Of a stretch of 6,560 nucleotides of DNA, positions 1 through 5,936 are shown in pieces. Position numbers and translations under genes: made by a program. Every line of letters starts with the position of its first letter. The first letter of the stretch is position 1. Under the pieces are notes generated by a model. It ran no database searches, was not told the origin of the DNA, and was given only the letters and a program-made list of their open reading frames with translations. The stretch is from Deltaproteobacteria bacterium (GTDB lineage Bacteria > Desulfobacterota > Syntrophia > Syntrophales > UBA2210). Where the stretch lies: NCBI GenBank assembly GCA_016934695.1, contig JAFGSH010000250.1:1-6560 (forward strand), written 5' to 3'.

Positions 1-81
1 AAAGCGGCCGTTTCGGTGGAAACAATGGATGAACTGCTCGAAATAACGGAAGTATTTTTGAACTCCCTCCGGGAAGGATGA
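1..81 (+). CDS. 3' end of an unidentified protein-coding gene
   Basis: An open frame enters from the left edge and ends in TGA at 79-81, giving 26 residues that finish in FLNSLREG. The piece is rich in Glu and Leu (ETMDELLEITEVFL) and looks like a C-terminal amphipathic helix. It is too short to assign a family. A helix of this style occurs in the CoA-binding part of ADP-forming acyl-CoA synthetases, but that resemblance is weak and is not offered as a function. No T-rich intrinsic terminator follows. Only small inverted repeats without a T run are seen (82-94, and CGCCGG at 107-112 with CCGGCG at 125-130). Confidence that this is coding rests on frame openness and composition alone. Confidence 0.5.
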   Translation, partial: KAAVSVETMDELLEITEVFLNSLREG

Positions 82-130
82 CCGGACACTCCGGGGACGG
101 GTGTGCCGCCGGGGGCGCAAATAACCGGCG

Positions 131-177
131 AAATAGTACAAAAATATCTTGACATTGGGCTCACCATAGTGCTAGTG
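131..177 (+). promoter_or_regulatory. Putative sigma-70 promoter of the first porin gene
   Basis: A perfect -35 hexamer TTGACA lies at 149-154, directly preceded by an A/T-rich stretch (131-148) that resembles an UP element. The matching -10 is poor: the best hexamers at usual spacing are GCTAGT (171-176, 16-base spacer) and CTAGTG (172-177, 17-base spacer), each only a partial match to TATAAT. A start near 184 would give a leader of about 140 bases before the porin start codon. The placement is inference; a stronger -10 or a different sigma factor is possible. Confidence 0.35.
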
Positions 178-200
178 ACAAACCAGTTTCTATCATCTCA

Positions 201-217
201 GGGGTGCGGTGCGCCCC
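201..217 (+). promoter_or_regulatory. GC-rich hairpin in the porin 5' leader
   Basis: GGGGTGC (201-207) pairs with GCGCCCC (211-217), including one G-U pair, around a three-base loop. No T run follows, so it is not a terminator. It lies in the untranslated leader expected for the first porin gene and could affect mRNA stability or small-RNA access, as is common for porin leaders. The pairing is visible in the sequence; any role is a guess. The rest of 82-324 holds no ORF that I can support. Confidence 0.3.
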
Positions 218-324
218 GGGAACATGCGGGAAGGGGGGTGATTGCGGAAAGCAGAAGACCGGAAAGCATGGAATGAAAGACAGACATAAGGGTTTAAGAC
301 TATAACACAACAGGAGGAAAAGAT

Positions 325-1596
325 ATGAAAAAGTTGTTTCTCGGATTGCTCGCGCTGAGCTTGGTACTGGCATTCGCCATGCCCGCCGCCGCGACGGATG
401 TGAGCGTAAGCGGTAGTTTCTACGTTGCGGGTTATTATGATGACAATGGCGATCTGTTGGAAGAAGAGGCAGGCGCGCAAGGTTCATCCAGTGCATGGTA
501 CAACACCCGCCTCCGGGTCCAGACGGTATTCCAAGTCAATCCGGCGATCCAGTTGATCACCCGCTTCGACGCCCTGGAAGGCTACTGGAACGCCCCGGGT
601 GGACCGGCGGAATACGATCCCGGCAGGGATGACGACAACATCGACTTCGACCGCGCCTACATGGTGTTCAACTCCAAGTACGGTAAGTTCGAGATCGGCC
701 ACAAAGCGGGCGGCGCCTGGGGTACGGTCTTCTGCGACGCGGAAGATGATGTCCCCAGAATGCAGTGGTCGAAAATGATCGGCGGCTGGCTCTTCGGTGC
801 CATCCTCGAGAAAGCCCAGGAAAATGACCAGGGTACCGACCTGACCGATGCCGACAACGATAAGCCCATGCTGTACGTCGTCAAACCCTTCAAGGGCGGC
901 GTCGCGGGTCTCCTCTTTGTCTATCTCGACTATGCCGCGTGGAAACCTGCGGGATTCGACATGAACTGCTATATCCTCGAGCCCTATATGAAGGCGAAGT
1001 TCGGGAACGTCTACGTCGAGGCCGAGGTTGATTACATCTGGGGGAAAAGCCGTGAATGGGATGACGGTATTCCCTTGGATGATGTCGACAGAGACGGTCT
1101 CTCCGCCTATATTAACGCCAAGGTCTTCCTCGGAAACGCCTATGTGGGCGGCCAGGTCGCCTGGGTGCGGGGTGACGATCCCAATACGAACGACGAGGAC
1201 GAATCCGGTCTCACGGGTTCCGACTACAACCCCTGTCTGATCCTCTGGAACGACGATCAGGTCAAATGGTCGGGTCAGAACCTCGGTCACGGTCCCACCA
1301 CCGGCGACGCGATGGCCAATGCGTGGCTGTATCAGGTCTACGCGGGATTTGCCCCCATGAAGGGTCTCGATCTCTTCGCCTCCTACACCTTTGCCAAGGT
1401 GGATGAGGATGAAAATTTTGAAGATGACGAGTACGGTCAGGAAATCGATATCACGGCGACCTACAAGGTCTTCGACAACCTCGAGTACATGGTCGGCTTC
1501 GGCTACTTCATGGCCGGCGATGCCTACAAGACCAACTCGAATGATGAGGTCGAGAACGACTACGTCGTGATGCACAAGCTGACGCTCAGCTTCTAG
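325..1596 (+). CDS. Porin-like outer-membrane beta-barrel protein, copy 1
   Basis: This 423-residue protein probably forms an outer-membrane channel; its substrate is unknown. Residues 1-23 are a classic signal peptide (MKK, hydrophobic core, AMPAAA) with likely cleavage before Thr24. The mature protein has alternating aromatic/polar strands separated by Asp/Glu-rich loops (for example GRDDDNIDFDRAY) and ends in MHKLTLSF. That C-terminal Phe strand is the signature recognised by the BAM machinery. Start choice is clear: AGGAGG at 312-317 sits seven bases before the ATG. Tandem stops TAG TAA close the gene. It is a close paralog of the gene at 1721-3016, sharing blocks such as SGSFYVAG, TRFDALEGYW and SDYNPCLILWNDD. 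Two of its three cysteines, Cys215 and Cys304, recur in the paralog. The style is that of porins in anaerobic Desulfobacterota. Membership of a barrel family is fairly sure; the exact family name and cargo are not. Confidence 0.85.
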   Translation: MKKLFLGLLALSLVLAFAMPAAATDVSVSGSFYVAGYYDDNGDLLEEEAGAQGSSSAWYNTRLRVQTVFQVNPAIQLITRFDALEGYWNAPGGPAEYDPGRDDDNIDFDRAYMVFNSKYGKFEIGHKAGGAWGTVFCDAEDDVPRMQWSKMIGGWLFGAILEKAQENDQGTDLTDADNDKPMLYVVKPFKGGVAGLLFVYLDYAAWKPAGFDMNCYILEPYMKAKFGNVYVEAEVDYIWGKSREWDDGIPLDDVDRDGLSAYINAKVFLGNAYVGGQVAWVRGDDPNTNDEDESGLTGSDYNPCLILWNDDQVKWSGQNLGHGPTTGDAMANAWLYQVYAGFAPMKGLDLFASYTFAKVDEDENFEDDEYGQEIDITATYKVFDNLEYMVGFGYFMAGDAYKTNSNDEVENDYVVMHKLTLSF

Positions 1597-1644
1597 TAAT
1601 CGGTACTGCCGGGTGTGAACCCGATACACCGATAAAGCAAAACG

Positions 1645-1678
1645 GGCCCCGGGGGAATCATCCTCCGGGGCCTTTTTT
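1645..1678 (+). terminator. Intrinsic terminator after porin copy 1
   Basis: A 12-base-pair stem (1645-1656 with 1661-1672, one G-U pair) closes a four-base loop ATCA and is followed by six Ts. A smaller hairpin precedes it: CGGGT (1610-1614) pairs with ACCCG (1619-1623) around a GTGA loop, a GNRA-type tetraloop that may stabilise the mRNA 3' end. Only 42 bases separate the T run from the next start codon, so porin copy 2 probably depends at least partly on readthrough. Confidence 0.9.
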
Positions 1679-1720
1679 AACGGCACAAACAAGCACCGGT
1701 TACCATAGGAGGAATGGATA

Positions 1721-3016
1721 ATGAAGAAATGTGTGGGGGTATTTCTCGTACTGAGTCTGATGGTGGCACTCGCCCCCTCCGTCATGGCGACAGACCTGAG
1801 CGTCAGCGGGAGTTTCTATGTCGCAGGCTGGTACGATGACAACGGCGACCTGATGGAAGAAGAGACCGTCACAAACGGCTCTTCCAGCGCGTGGTATAAC
1901 ACCCGCCTCCGGATTCAGGCTGAATATATTGTCAGCCCGAGCCTCAGGCTGATCACCCGCTTCGACGCCCTGGAGGGGTACTGGGACACCCCCGGAGGAC
2001 CCCGCGAGTACGATACGGGAAGGGACGACGACAACATCGATTTCGACCGCGCCTATCTCGATGCATCCACGAAATACGGGAGGTTCCGGATCGGCTATCA
2101 GCAGGACGGGCTCTGGGGAACGGCCTTCGGCGATGAGGAATACGACGGCGCACTGATCGCCTGGCAGACCATGATCAAGGGGTGGGTCGTCGGCGCCAGC
2201 ATCGCGAAGTACTACGAGGGTGACCGGGGAACAGCCTATACGGACCTTGATATGGACGAATACCAGCTGTATGTCGTCAAACCCCTTGCGGGGGGGGAGG
2301 CCGGTCTCCTCGTCTGGTATTTCGACTACGCCGACCTGAAACCCATCTTAGACACGTCTTACTGTGCCCTCCTTCCGTACCTCAAGTACAGGGCGGGCAA
2401 CCTCTCCATAGAGGCCGAGGCGATCTACTCCTTCGGGAACTATATCGAGTGGGACCAGTGGGTCAAGGATCTCTTACCCCTTGCCGAGGATATTGATCTC
2501 GACTCCTGGTCCGCCTACATCAACGCGAAGTACACCATGGGGAATGCGTACATCGGCGGCCAGATCGCCTTTGTCCAGGGAGACGATCCCGGCACGGACG
2601 ACCAATATGAGGCCGGTTTTTCCGGTTCGGACTACAATCCCTGCCTGATCCTCTGGAACGATGACCTGGTGAAGTGGTCCGGCCACGACCTCGGCGCGGG
2701 CCTCGGCGGCAACACCACCGGCGACACGATGCGCAACGCCTGGCTCTATCAGCTCTACGCGGGTATCACGCCGATGCCGAAGCTCGACCTCTTCGTGTCC
2801 CTCACGTACGCCAGGGCCGACGAGCAGTGGAATGCGGTTGATAAAGATATGGGGGAAGAGCTCGATGTCACCGCGACGTACCAACTGTTCGACAATCTCG
2901 AGTACCTGGTCGGTTTCGGCCATTTCTGGGCCGGCGGCTGGTACAAGGGTGCCGATAGAGACGCGGAAGTCGCTAACGATTATCTCGTCATGCACAAGCT
3001 GACGCTGACCTTCTAG
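1721..3016 (+). CDS. Porin-like outer-membrane beta-barrel protein, copy 2
   Basis: This 431-residue paralog of the protein at 325-1596 is probably also an outer-membrane channel. The signal peptide covers residues 1-23 (MKKCVGVF, hydrophobic core, SVMA), with cleavage predicted before Thr24 at exactly the same position as in copy 1. Cys4 lies in the signal peptide and is not in a lipobox. The chain ends in MHKLTLTF, the BAM-type terminal Phe strand. By eye the two copies align almost without gaps to about residue 215. They diverge most in the loops, notably around residues 240-260, where copy 2 has an insertion (WVKDLLPLAEDIDLDS). Cys215 and Cys308 match Cys215 and Cys304 of copy 1. AGGAGG at 1707-1712, eight bases before the ATG, sets the start. 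No convincing promoter fits between the preceding terminator and this ribosome-binding site. Loop divergence with a conserved barrel core suggests different cargo or surface exposure; that is inference. Confidence 0.85.
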   Translation: MKKCVGVFLVLSLMVALAPSVMATDLSVSGSFYVAGWYDDNGDLMEEETVTNGSSSAWYNTRLRIQAEYIVSPSLRLITRFDALEGYWDTPGGPREYDTGRDDDNIDFDRAYLDASTKYGRFRIGYQQDGLWGTAFGDEEYDGALIAWQTMIKGWVVGASIAKYYEGDRGTAYTDLDMDEYQLYVVKPLAGGEAGLLVWYFDYADLKPILDTSYCALLPYLKYRAGNLSIEAEAIYSFGNYIEWDQWVKDLLPLAEDIDLDSWSAYINAKYTMGNAYIGGQIAFVQGDDPGTDDQYEAGFSGSDYNPCLILWNDDLVKWSGHDLGAGLGGNTTGDTMRNAWLYQLYAGITPMPKLDLFVSLTYARADEQWNAVDKDMGEELDVTATYQLFDNLEYLVGFGHFWAGGWYKGADRDAEVANDYLVMHKLTLTF

Positions 3017-3057
3017 ATCCAGCGGGCGCGGTCACCGCGCTCCGGCACAAGCGGTAC

Positions 3058-3089
3058 GGCCCCGGGGGAACCTTCCCCGGGGCCTTTTT
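3058..3089 (+). terminator. Intrinsic terminator after porin copy 2
   Basis: A stem of 12 base pairs (3058-3069 with 3073-3084, one G-U pair) with a tiny loop is followed by five Ts at 3085-3089. The 5' arm GGCCCCGGGGGAA is identical to that of the terminator after copy 1. A second GC-rich hairpin, GCGCGG (3026-3031) with CCGCGC (3035-3040), lies just downstream of the stop codon and may protect the 3' end. Confidence 0.9.
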
Positions 3090-3103
3090 ACCGGTGAGTA
3101 TAG

Positions 3104-3132
3104 TTTTCTCTCCTCTCCTTTTATGGTACTAT
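3104..3132 (+). promoter_or_regulatory. Weak candidate promoter for hflX
   Basis: TTTTCT (3104-3109) and TACTAT (3127-3132) are separated by 17 bases and partly match the -35 and -10 boxes. A start near 3139 would just include the purine-rich GGAAAGGA at 3140-3147. The strong terminator at 3058-3089 means hflX needs a promoter in about this place unless it relies on readthrough. The match to consensus is modest. Confidence 0.2.
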
Positions 3133-3154
3133 CCCGTCCGGAAAGGATGCCGCC

Positions 3155-4792
3155 ATAGACAGAATCCAGGGAAATATCGACGGTATCAAGCCGTCGGACA
3201 TCAGGGATATACAACGCCTCTACCGCAGAAGGATCCCCCCGGACAGGATCGTGACAAACGAGGTGGCACGGGAGATCGCGGCACTGTCCCGCCGGCTGGG
3301 CCGGCAGATCGGCGTCCTGGTCAGCCGCCGGGGAGAGGTCGCCCGCGTCATCGTCGGTGACCACCGGCAGATCATCATCCCCGCCCTCGATGGAATTCGT
3401 TCCGCGTCAATGCGGCTCAAGGGGCTGCGCCTCATTCACACCCACCTCGGCGGCGAGAAACTGACCGAGGACGACCTGACCGACCTTGCCCTCCTCCGCC
3501 TCGATATGGTCTCGGCGATCGAGGTCGAAGAGAGCGGCCTCCCCGGCAGGATGTACTCGGCGCACCTCATCCCCGAAAATCCCGGGGGGGCTTACTGGCT
3601 CCTCATGGACCCGCTCCCCGTCTTCACGGTGGATCTGAATTTCAGTGAATTCATCCAGGCCCTGGAGGAAGAGTTCGCACGGAGCAGCCGGACGCGGAGG
3701 GTGGGCGCCGCCGAGGGGGCCATCCTGATCCGGGTCGAGACCGACCCCCTCTTCGACAGCCGGGGTTCACTGGAGGAACTGCGGGAACTGGCCCGTTCAT
3801 CCGGTGTGGAGGCCCTCGATATCGTCATTCAGCATCGCCATGACTACGACCCCCGGTACCTGATGGGAAGGGGAAGACTCTCCGACGTCGTCATACGGGC
3901 GCTCCAGATCGGGGCGGGGCTCCTGATCTTCGACCATGAGCTCTCCCCCGCCCAGATCCGTTCCATCACCGATTTTACCGATCTGAAGGTGATAGACCGG
4001 TCCCAATTGATACTGGACATCTTCGCCCGCCGCGCCCACAGCCGCGAGGGAAAGATCCAGGTCGAACTGGCCCAGCTCCAGTATCTCCTCCCCCGGCTCG
4101 CCACGAAGAACACGGCCATGTCGCGCCTCACCGGCGGGATCGGCGGAACCGGTCCGGGGGAGACGAAACTCGAGATCAACCGTCGCCGGGTGCGCGAACG
4201 GATCGGACGTCTGAAAAAAGAACTGAAGGATGTCCGGAAGGGGAGGGGTCAGCGGCGTAGACTCCGCCACAGACGAGGGCTCCCGGTCATCTCCATCGTC
4301 GGCTATACCAACACGGGAAAGTCGACCCTCCTCAACGCCCTGACCCAGAGCACCGTCCTGACCGAGGATCTCCTCTTCGCCACGCTGGACCCGAAGAGTT
4401 CGCGGCTCCGCTTCCCCCGGGAGCGCGAGGCGATTATCACGGACACGGTGGGATTCATACGGAACCTCCCGAAGGAACTCGCCGCCGCCTTCCGCGCCAC
4501 CCTGGAGGAGCTGGAGGAGGCCGATCTCCTCCTCCACGTCATCGATGTGAGCAACCCTTCCTTTGAAGAACAGATCCTCGCCGTGGACCGGATTCTGGAG
4601 GACCTCGACCTGAAAGGGAAACCGTACCTGCGTGTATTCAACAAGATCGATCGCTTCACCGAAGGAGAGGTTGTCCTAAGCAACCTCTGCCGGAGATTCG
4701 ATGCGATTCCCCTGTCGGCGCTCAATCCCCGCACCTTTCCTCCCCTCCTCGAAAAACTGGAAGGGGAGATACAACAGATGGATATCGCATGA
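3155..4792 (+). CDS. hflX: GTPase HflX, long form, with a non-canonical or damaged start
   Basis: HflX is a ribosome-associated GTPase that binds the 50S subunit and splits or rescues stalled ribosomes. Counted from 3155 the protein has 545 residues. Order: a long-form N-terminal region (about 1-190); the HflX domain (about 190-325) with [12 protein letters not shown] and [17 protein letters not shown]; the glycine-rich motif [14 protein letters not shown] at 327-340 and an Arg/Lys-rich helix; then the G domain. G-domain motifs are G1 GYTNTGKST 383-391, G2 Thr410 in FATLDP, G3 DTVGF 430-434, G4 NKID 496-499 and G5 SAL 521-523. It stops soon after the G domain, without the C-terminal extension of E. 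coli HflX. The first canonical start is GTG 3251, giving 513 residues with a poor ribosome-binding site. However, 32 further in-frame codons read [13 protein letters not shown] and [12 protein letters not shown], which match the usual start of long HflX proteins. ATA 3155 has AGGA at 3144-3147, seven bases upstream. Function is near certain; the start is not. Confidence 0.93.
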   Translation: MDRIQGNIDGIKPSDIRDIQRLYRRRIPPDRIVTNEVAREIAALSRRLGRQIGVLVSRRGEVARVIVGDHRQIIIPALDGIRSASMRLKGLRLIHTHLGGEKLTEDDLTDLALLRLDMVSAIEVEESGLPGRMYSAHLIPENPGGAYWLLMDPLPVFTVDLNFSEFIQALEEEFARSSRTRRVGAAEGAILIRVETDPLFDSRGSLEELRELARSSGVEALDIVIQHRHDYDPRYLMGRGRLSDVVIRALQIGAGLLIFDHELSPAQIRSITDFTDLKVIDRSQLILDIFARRAHSREGKIQVELAQLQYLLPRLATKNTAMSRLTGGIGGTGPGETKLEINRRRVRERIGRLKKELKDVRKGRGQRRRLRHRRGLPVISIVGYTNTGKSTLLNALTQSTVLTEDLLFATLDPKSSRLRFPREREAIITDTVGFIRNLPKELAAAFRATLEELEEADLLLHVIDVSNPSFEEQILAVDRILEDLDLKGKPYLRVFNKIDRFTEGEVVLSNLCRRFDAIPLSALNPRTFPPLLEKLEGEIQQMDIA

Positions 4793-4842
4793 CCCCCCGG
4801 CACTCTTTTTTTCATCCGGTCCCGGAAGTCGCACATTTTCCG

Positions 4843-4871
4843 TTGACTTTTCGGTGCACCCGGTGTAGGAG
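4843..4871 (+). promoter_or_regulatory. Putative promoter of the oxidoreductase leader
   Basis: TTGACT (4843-4848) is one base from the -35 consensus. At 17 bases the -10 position holds TAGGAG (4866-4871), a partial match. Transcription would begin near 4878, about 24 bases before the small ORF. hflX has no clear terminator: a T7 run at 4806-4812 lacks a convincing stem. Upstream readthrough into this leader is therefore also possible. Confidence 0.4.
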
Positions 4872-4901
4872 GGATACCAATTTTCAAAAAGGACATATCC
4901 G

Positions 4902-5006
4902 ATGACAGGGTGGTTATACGCAGTGCTTTTGAATGTACTCTTCTTGCTTAGCCTCGTCCTTAGCGGGCACATAACCCGCCCGCGGCCTGTCGTCACTGTC
5001 ATGTAA
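4902..5006 (+). CDS. 34-residue Leu/Val-rich small ORF, candidate leader peptide
   Basis: This short frame runs from ATG 4902 to TAA 5004-5006. AAGGA at 4889-4893 lies eight bases before the ATG, a well-placed ribosome-binding site. The product begins MTGWLYAV, has the hydrophobic run VLLNVLFLLSLVLSG (residues 8-22), and ends ITRPRPVVTVM. About half the residues are Leu, Val or Ile. Two readings fit. It may be a leader peptide whose translation senses branched-chain aminoacyl-tRNA, since it sits between a promoter-like box and a terminator that fronts an operon. Or it may be a tiny single-span membrane protein with a positively charged tail. A hairpin near its 3' end (GCGGGC 4963-4968 with GCCCGC 4978-4983) fits the leader model. 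No family is recognised. That it is translated is plausible but unproven. Confidence 0.5.
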   Translation: MTGWLYAVLLNVLFLLSLVLSGHITRPRPVVTVM

Positions 5007-5026
5007 CGCAACAGCAGATAAAGTTC

Positions 5027-5061
5027 AAAAGGCCATGAGCGAAAGCTTCATGGCCTTTTTT
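5027..5061 (+). terminator. Strong terminator hairpin fronting the oxidoreductase operon, candidate attenuator
   Basis: AAAGGCCATGA (5028-5038) pairs fully with TCATGGCCTTT (5048-5058). Inside, GC pairs with GC around a GAAA tetraloop (5041-5044), with one bulged T at 5047. Six Ts (5056-5061) end the element. It lies 21 bases after the small ORF's stop codon. The ribosome-binding site of the next gene starts at 5064, so no promoter can fit behind it. The operon must read through this hairpin, which makes it a conditional or leaky terminator. Possible competing pairings to its 5' arm are short: GGCCT 4984-4988 with 5030-5034, and TCATG 4999-5003 with 5034-5038. Confidence 0.85.
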
Positions 5062-5074
5062 GTGAGGAAATCCG

Positions 5075-5656
5075 ATGGCAATGCACGAAATACTATGGCA
5101 CGGGAGGGGTGGTCAGGGCGTGGTCCTTGCAGCCCAGATACTGGCCGAGGCAGCCTATATCCACGGCTTCCGGGGCGTTACCTCCGCCCCCACCTTCGGT
5201 CCGGAGCGGAGGGGCGCACCACTCACCGCCTCGACACGAATTGCGGACGAACCGGTCAGGACCTTCTCGCAGGTCGCGCCAGCCGACATCACCGTTATCC
5301 TCGACCCGTCCCTCCTTGAGCTCGCGACCGGTGAGGATATGCTCAAGAGGGGGGGGATCGTGATCATCAATACCCCCCTGAAACCGGAGGAGGTCGGAAT
5401 CAAAGGGTGTTTCTCCGTGGCAACGGTCGACGCAGCCGGGATCGCCTGGGAACACCACCTCAGCATGGGTGGAGCCCCTATCGTCAACACGCCGCTCCTC
5501 GGAGGGTTCTGCAGGGCATCGGGACTGGTCTCTCTCGAGAGCATCGAAGAGGGCATCAAGAAAAAGATGCCGCGGAGCAGGGCGGCCTTTAATTTTCAGG
5601 CTATCAAGACGGCCTATGAGAGAACCGAGGTCTGGGAGGGCAATGGAAAAGATTGA
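5075..5656 (+). CDS. 2-oxoacid:ferredoxin oxidoreductase, gamma subunit
   Basis: This 193-residue cytoplasmic subunit belongs to the pyruvate/2-ketoisovalerate oxidoreductase gamma family (PorG/VorG type) and is of normal length. The complex oxidatively decarboxylates a 2-oxoacid with CoA, passing electrons to ferredoxin. The diagnostic N-terminus HEILWHGRGGQGVVLAAQILAEAA has GRGGQG at residues 10-15. It is followed by the family blocks GVTSAPTFGPERRGAPLTAS and DITVILDPSLLE, and by NTPLLGGFCRASG, which is typical of the C-terminal half. GAGGA at 5064-5068, six bases before ATG 5075, supports that start over the in-frame ATG at 5081. The end overlaps the next gene by 14 bases, so translation is coupled. 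Substrate (pyruvate, branched-chain 2-oxoacid, 2-oxoglutarate or an aryl-glyoxylate) cannot be told from this chain. Confidence 0.93.
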   Translation: MAMHEILWHGRGGQGVVLAAQILAEAAYIHGFRGVTSAPTFGPERRGAPLTASTRIADEPVRTFSQVAPADITVILDPSLLELATGEDMLKRGGIVIINTPLKPEEVGIKGCFSVATVDAAGIAWEHHLSMGGAPIVNTPLLGGFCRASGLVSLESIEEGIKKKMPRSRAAFNFQAIKTAYERTEVWEGNGKD

Positions 5657-5936
5657 CACGAATATATCGGGAATCTGTACACCGGCCCCGGGTGAAGCGG
5701 GGAGGACGGGAGAGTGGCGGGACCTGCGCCCCGTGATTGATCCCGCCAAGTGCATCCCGGAGGTCAAGGGAAAAGAGGCCTGCTTCCTCTGCTGGCTCTA
5801 CTGTCCTGAGGGAATCGTCACCATGACGATTCCGGTGGTCATCGACATGGATTACTGCAAGGGGTGCGGGATCTGTGCGGAGGAATGCCCTCCCAACGCG
5901 ATACAGATGGTACGGGAGGTGGATATCGATGAGTGA
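5643..5936 (+). CDS. 2-oxoacid:ferredoxin oxidoreductase, delta subunit (two [4Fe-4S] ferredoxin)
   Basis: This 97-residue ferredoxin-like subunit carries electrons from the catalytic thiamine centre to external ferredoxin. The second cluster motif is canonical: Cys72-x2-Cys75-x2-Cys78-x3-Cys82-Pro (CKGCGICAEECP). The first is stretched: Cys37, then nine residues, Cys47-x2-Cys50-x3-Cys54-Pro, with the family block CWLYCPEG. Cys54 and Cys82 would each serve the other cluster in the usual bacterial-ferredoxin crossing. The frame stays open upstream to 5469, but that part overlaps the gamma gene in another frame and has no ferredoxin character. ATG 5643 is chosen because GGAGG at 5635-5639 precedes it, although the spacing of three bases is short. 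It overlaps gamma by 14 bases and alpha by 8, as expected for a tightly coupled operon. Confidence 0.92.
   Translation: MEKIDTNISGICTPAPGEAGRTGEWRDLRPVIDPAKCIPEVKGKEACFLCWLYCPEGIVTMTIPVVIDMDYCKGCGICAEECPPNAIQMVREVDIDE

Larger units (their letters stand above)
325..3089 (+). repeat. Tandem duplication of a porin gene with its terminator
   Basis: Two paralogous genes lie head to tail. Each has a hairpin just after the stop codon, followed by a terminator whose 5' arm is identical in both copies. Leader sequences upstream of the ribosome-binding sites are not similar, so the duplicated unit seems to run from the coding region through the terminator. Protein divergence is large (roughly half of positions differ by eye), so the event is old. 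The terminators stayed much more alike than the loops. Confidence 0.7.

Noticed and set aside
155..172. Sigma-54-like TTGGGC and TGC elements
   Set aside because: The GG and GC are 11 or more bases apart instead of the required 10, and the downstream TTGC is incomplete.
277..306. AAGACA and TATAAC with an 18-base spacer as a promoter for porin copy 1
   Set aside because: Transcription would begin near 313, inside the ribosome-binding site at 312-317, leaving no usable leader.
1081..1098. DVDRDG in porin copy 1 as an EF-hand-type calcium site
   Set aside because: The hydrophobic residue and the terminal Glu of the loop are missing, and copy 2 does not conserve the motif.
1677..1706. TTAACG and TACCAT as a promoter for porin copy 2
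   Set aside because: The predicted start (about 1713) falls after the AGGAGG ribosome-binding site, and both boxes are weak.
484..1785. A 433-codon open frame on the minus strand opposite the first porin
   Set aside because: It is a codon-bias shadow: no signal of a real protein family, low-complexity Val/Asp/Gly/Arg composition, and it lies opposite a gene with a clear signal peptide, ribosome-binding site and terminator.
3094..3360. An 88-codon plus-strand frame starting at GTG 3094
   Set aside because: It is out of frame with hflX, has Pro/Arg/Gly-rich shadow composition, and overlaps the conserved HflX N-terminus.
4791..4821. T7 run after hflX as an intrinsic terminator
   Set aside because: No stable stem precedes the T run; only a four-base CCGG self-pairing spanning the Ts is possible.
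4907..4921. AGGGTGG followed by TTATACGC, resembling the T-box core sequence AGGGUGGNACCGCG
   Set aside because: Only the first seven bases match. It lies inside the small ORF, about 115 bases before the terminator, and there is no room or visible structure for a T-box Stem I after the likely transcription start.
5469..5642. Upstream extension of the delta-subunit frame to ATG 5469
   Set aside because: This part lies within the gamma gene in another frame, is Arg/Ser-rich shadow sequence, and the delta family starts near ATG 5643.
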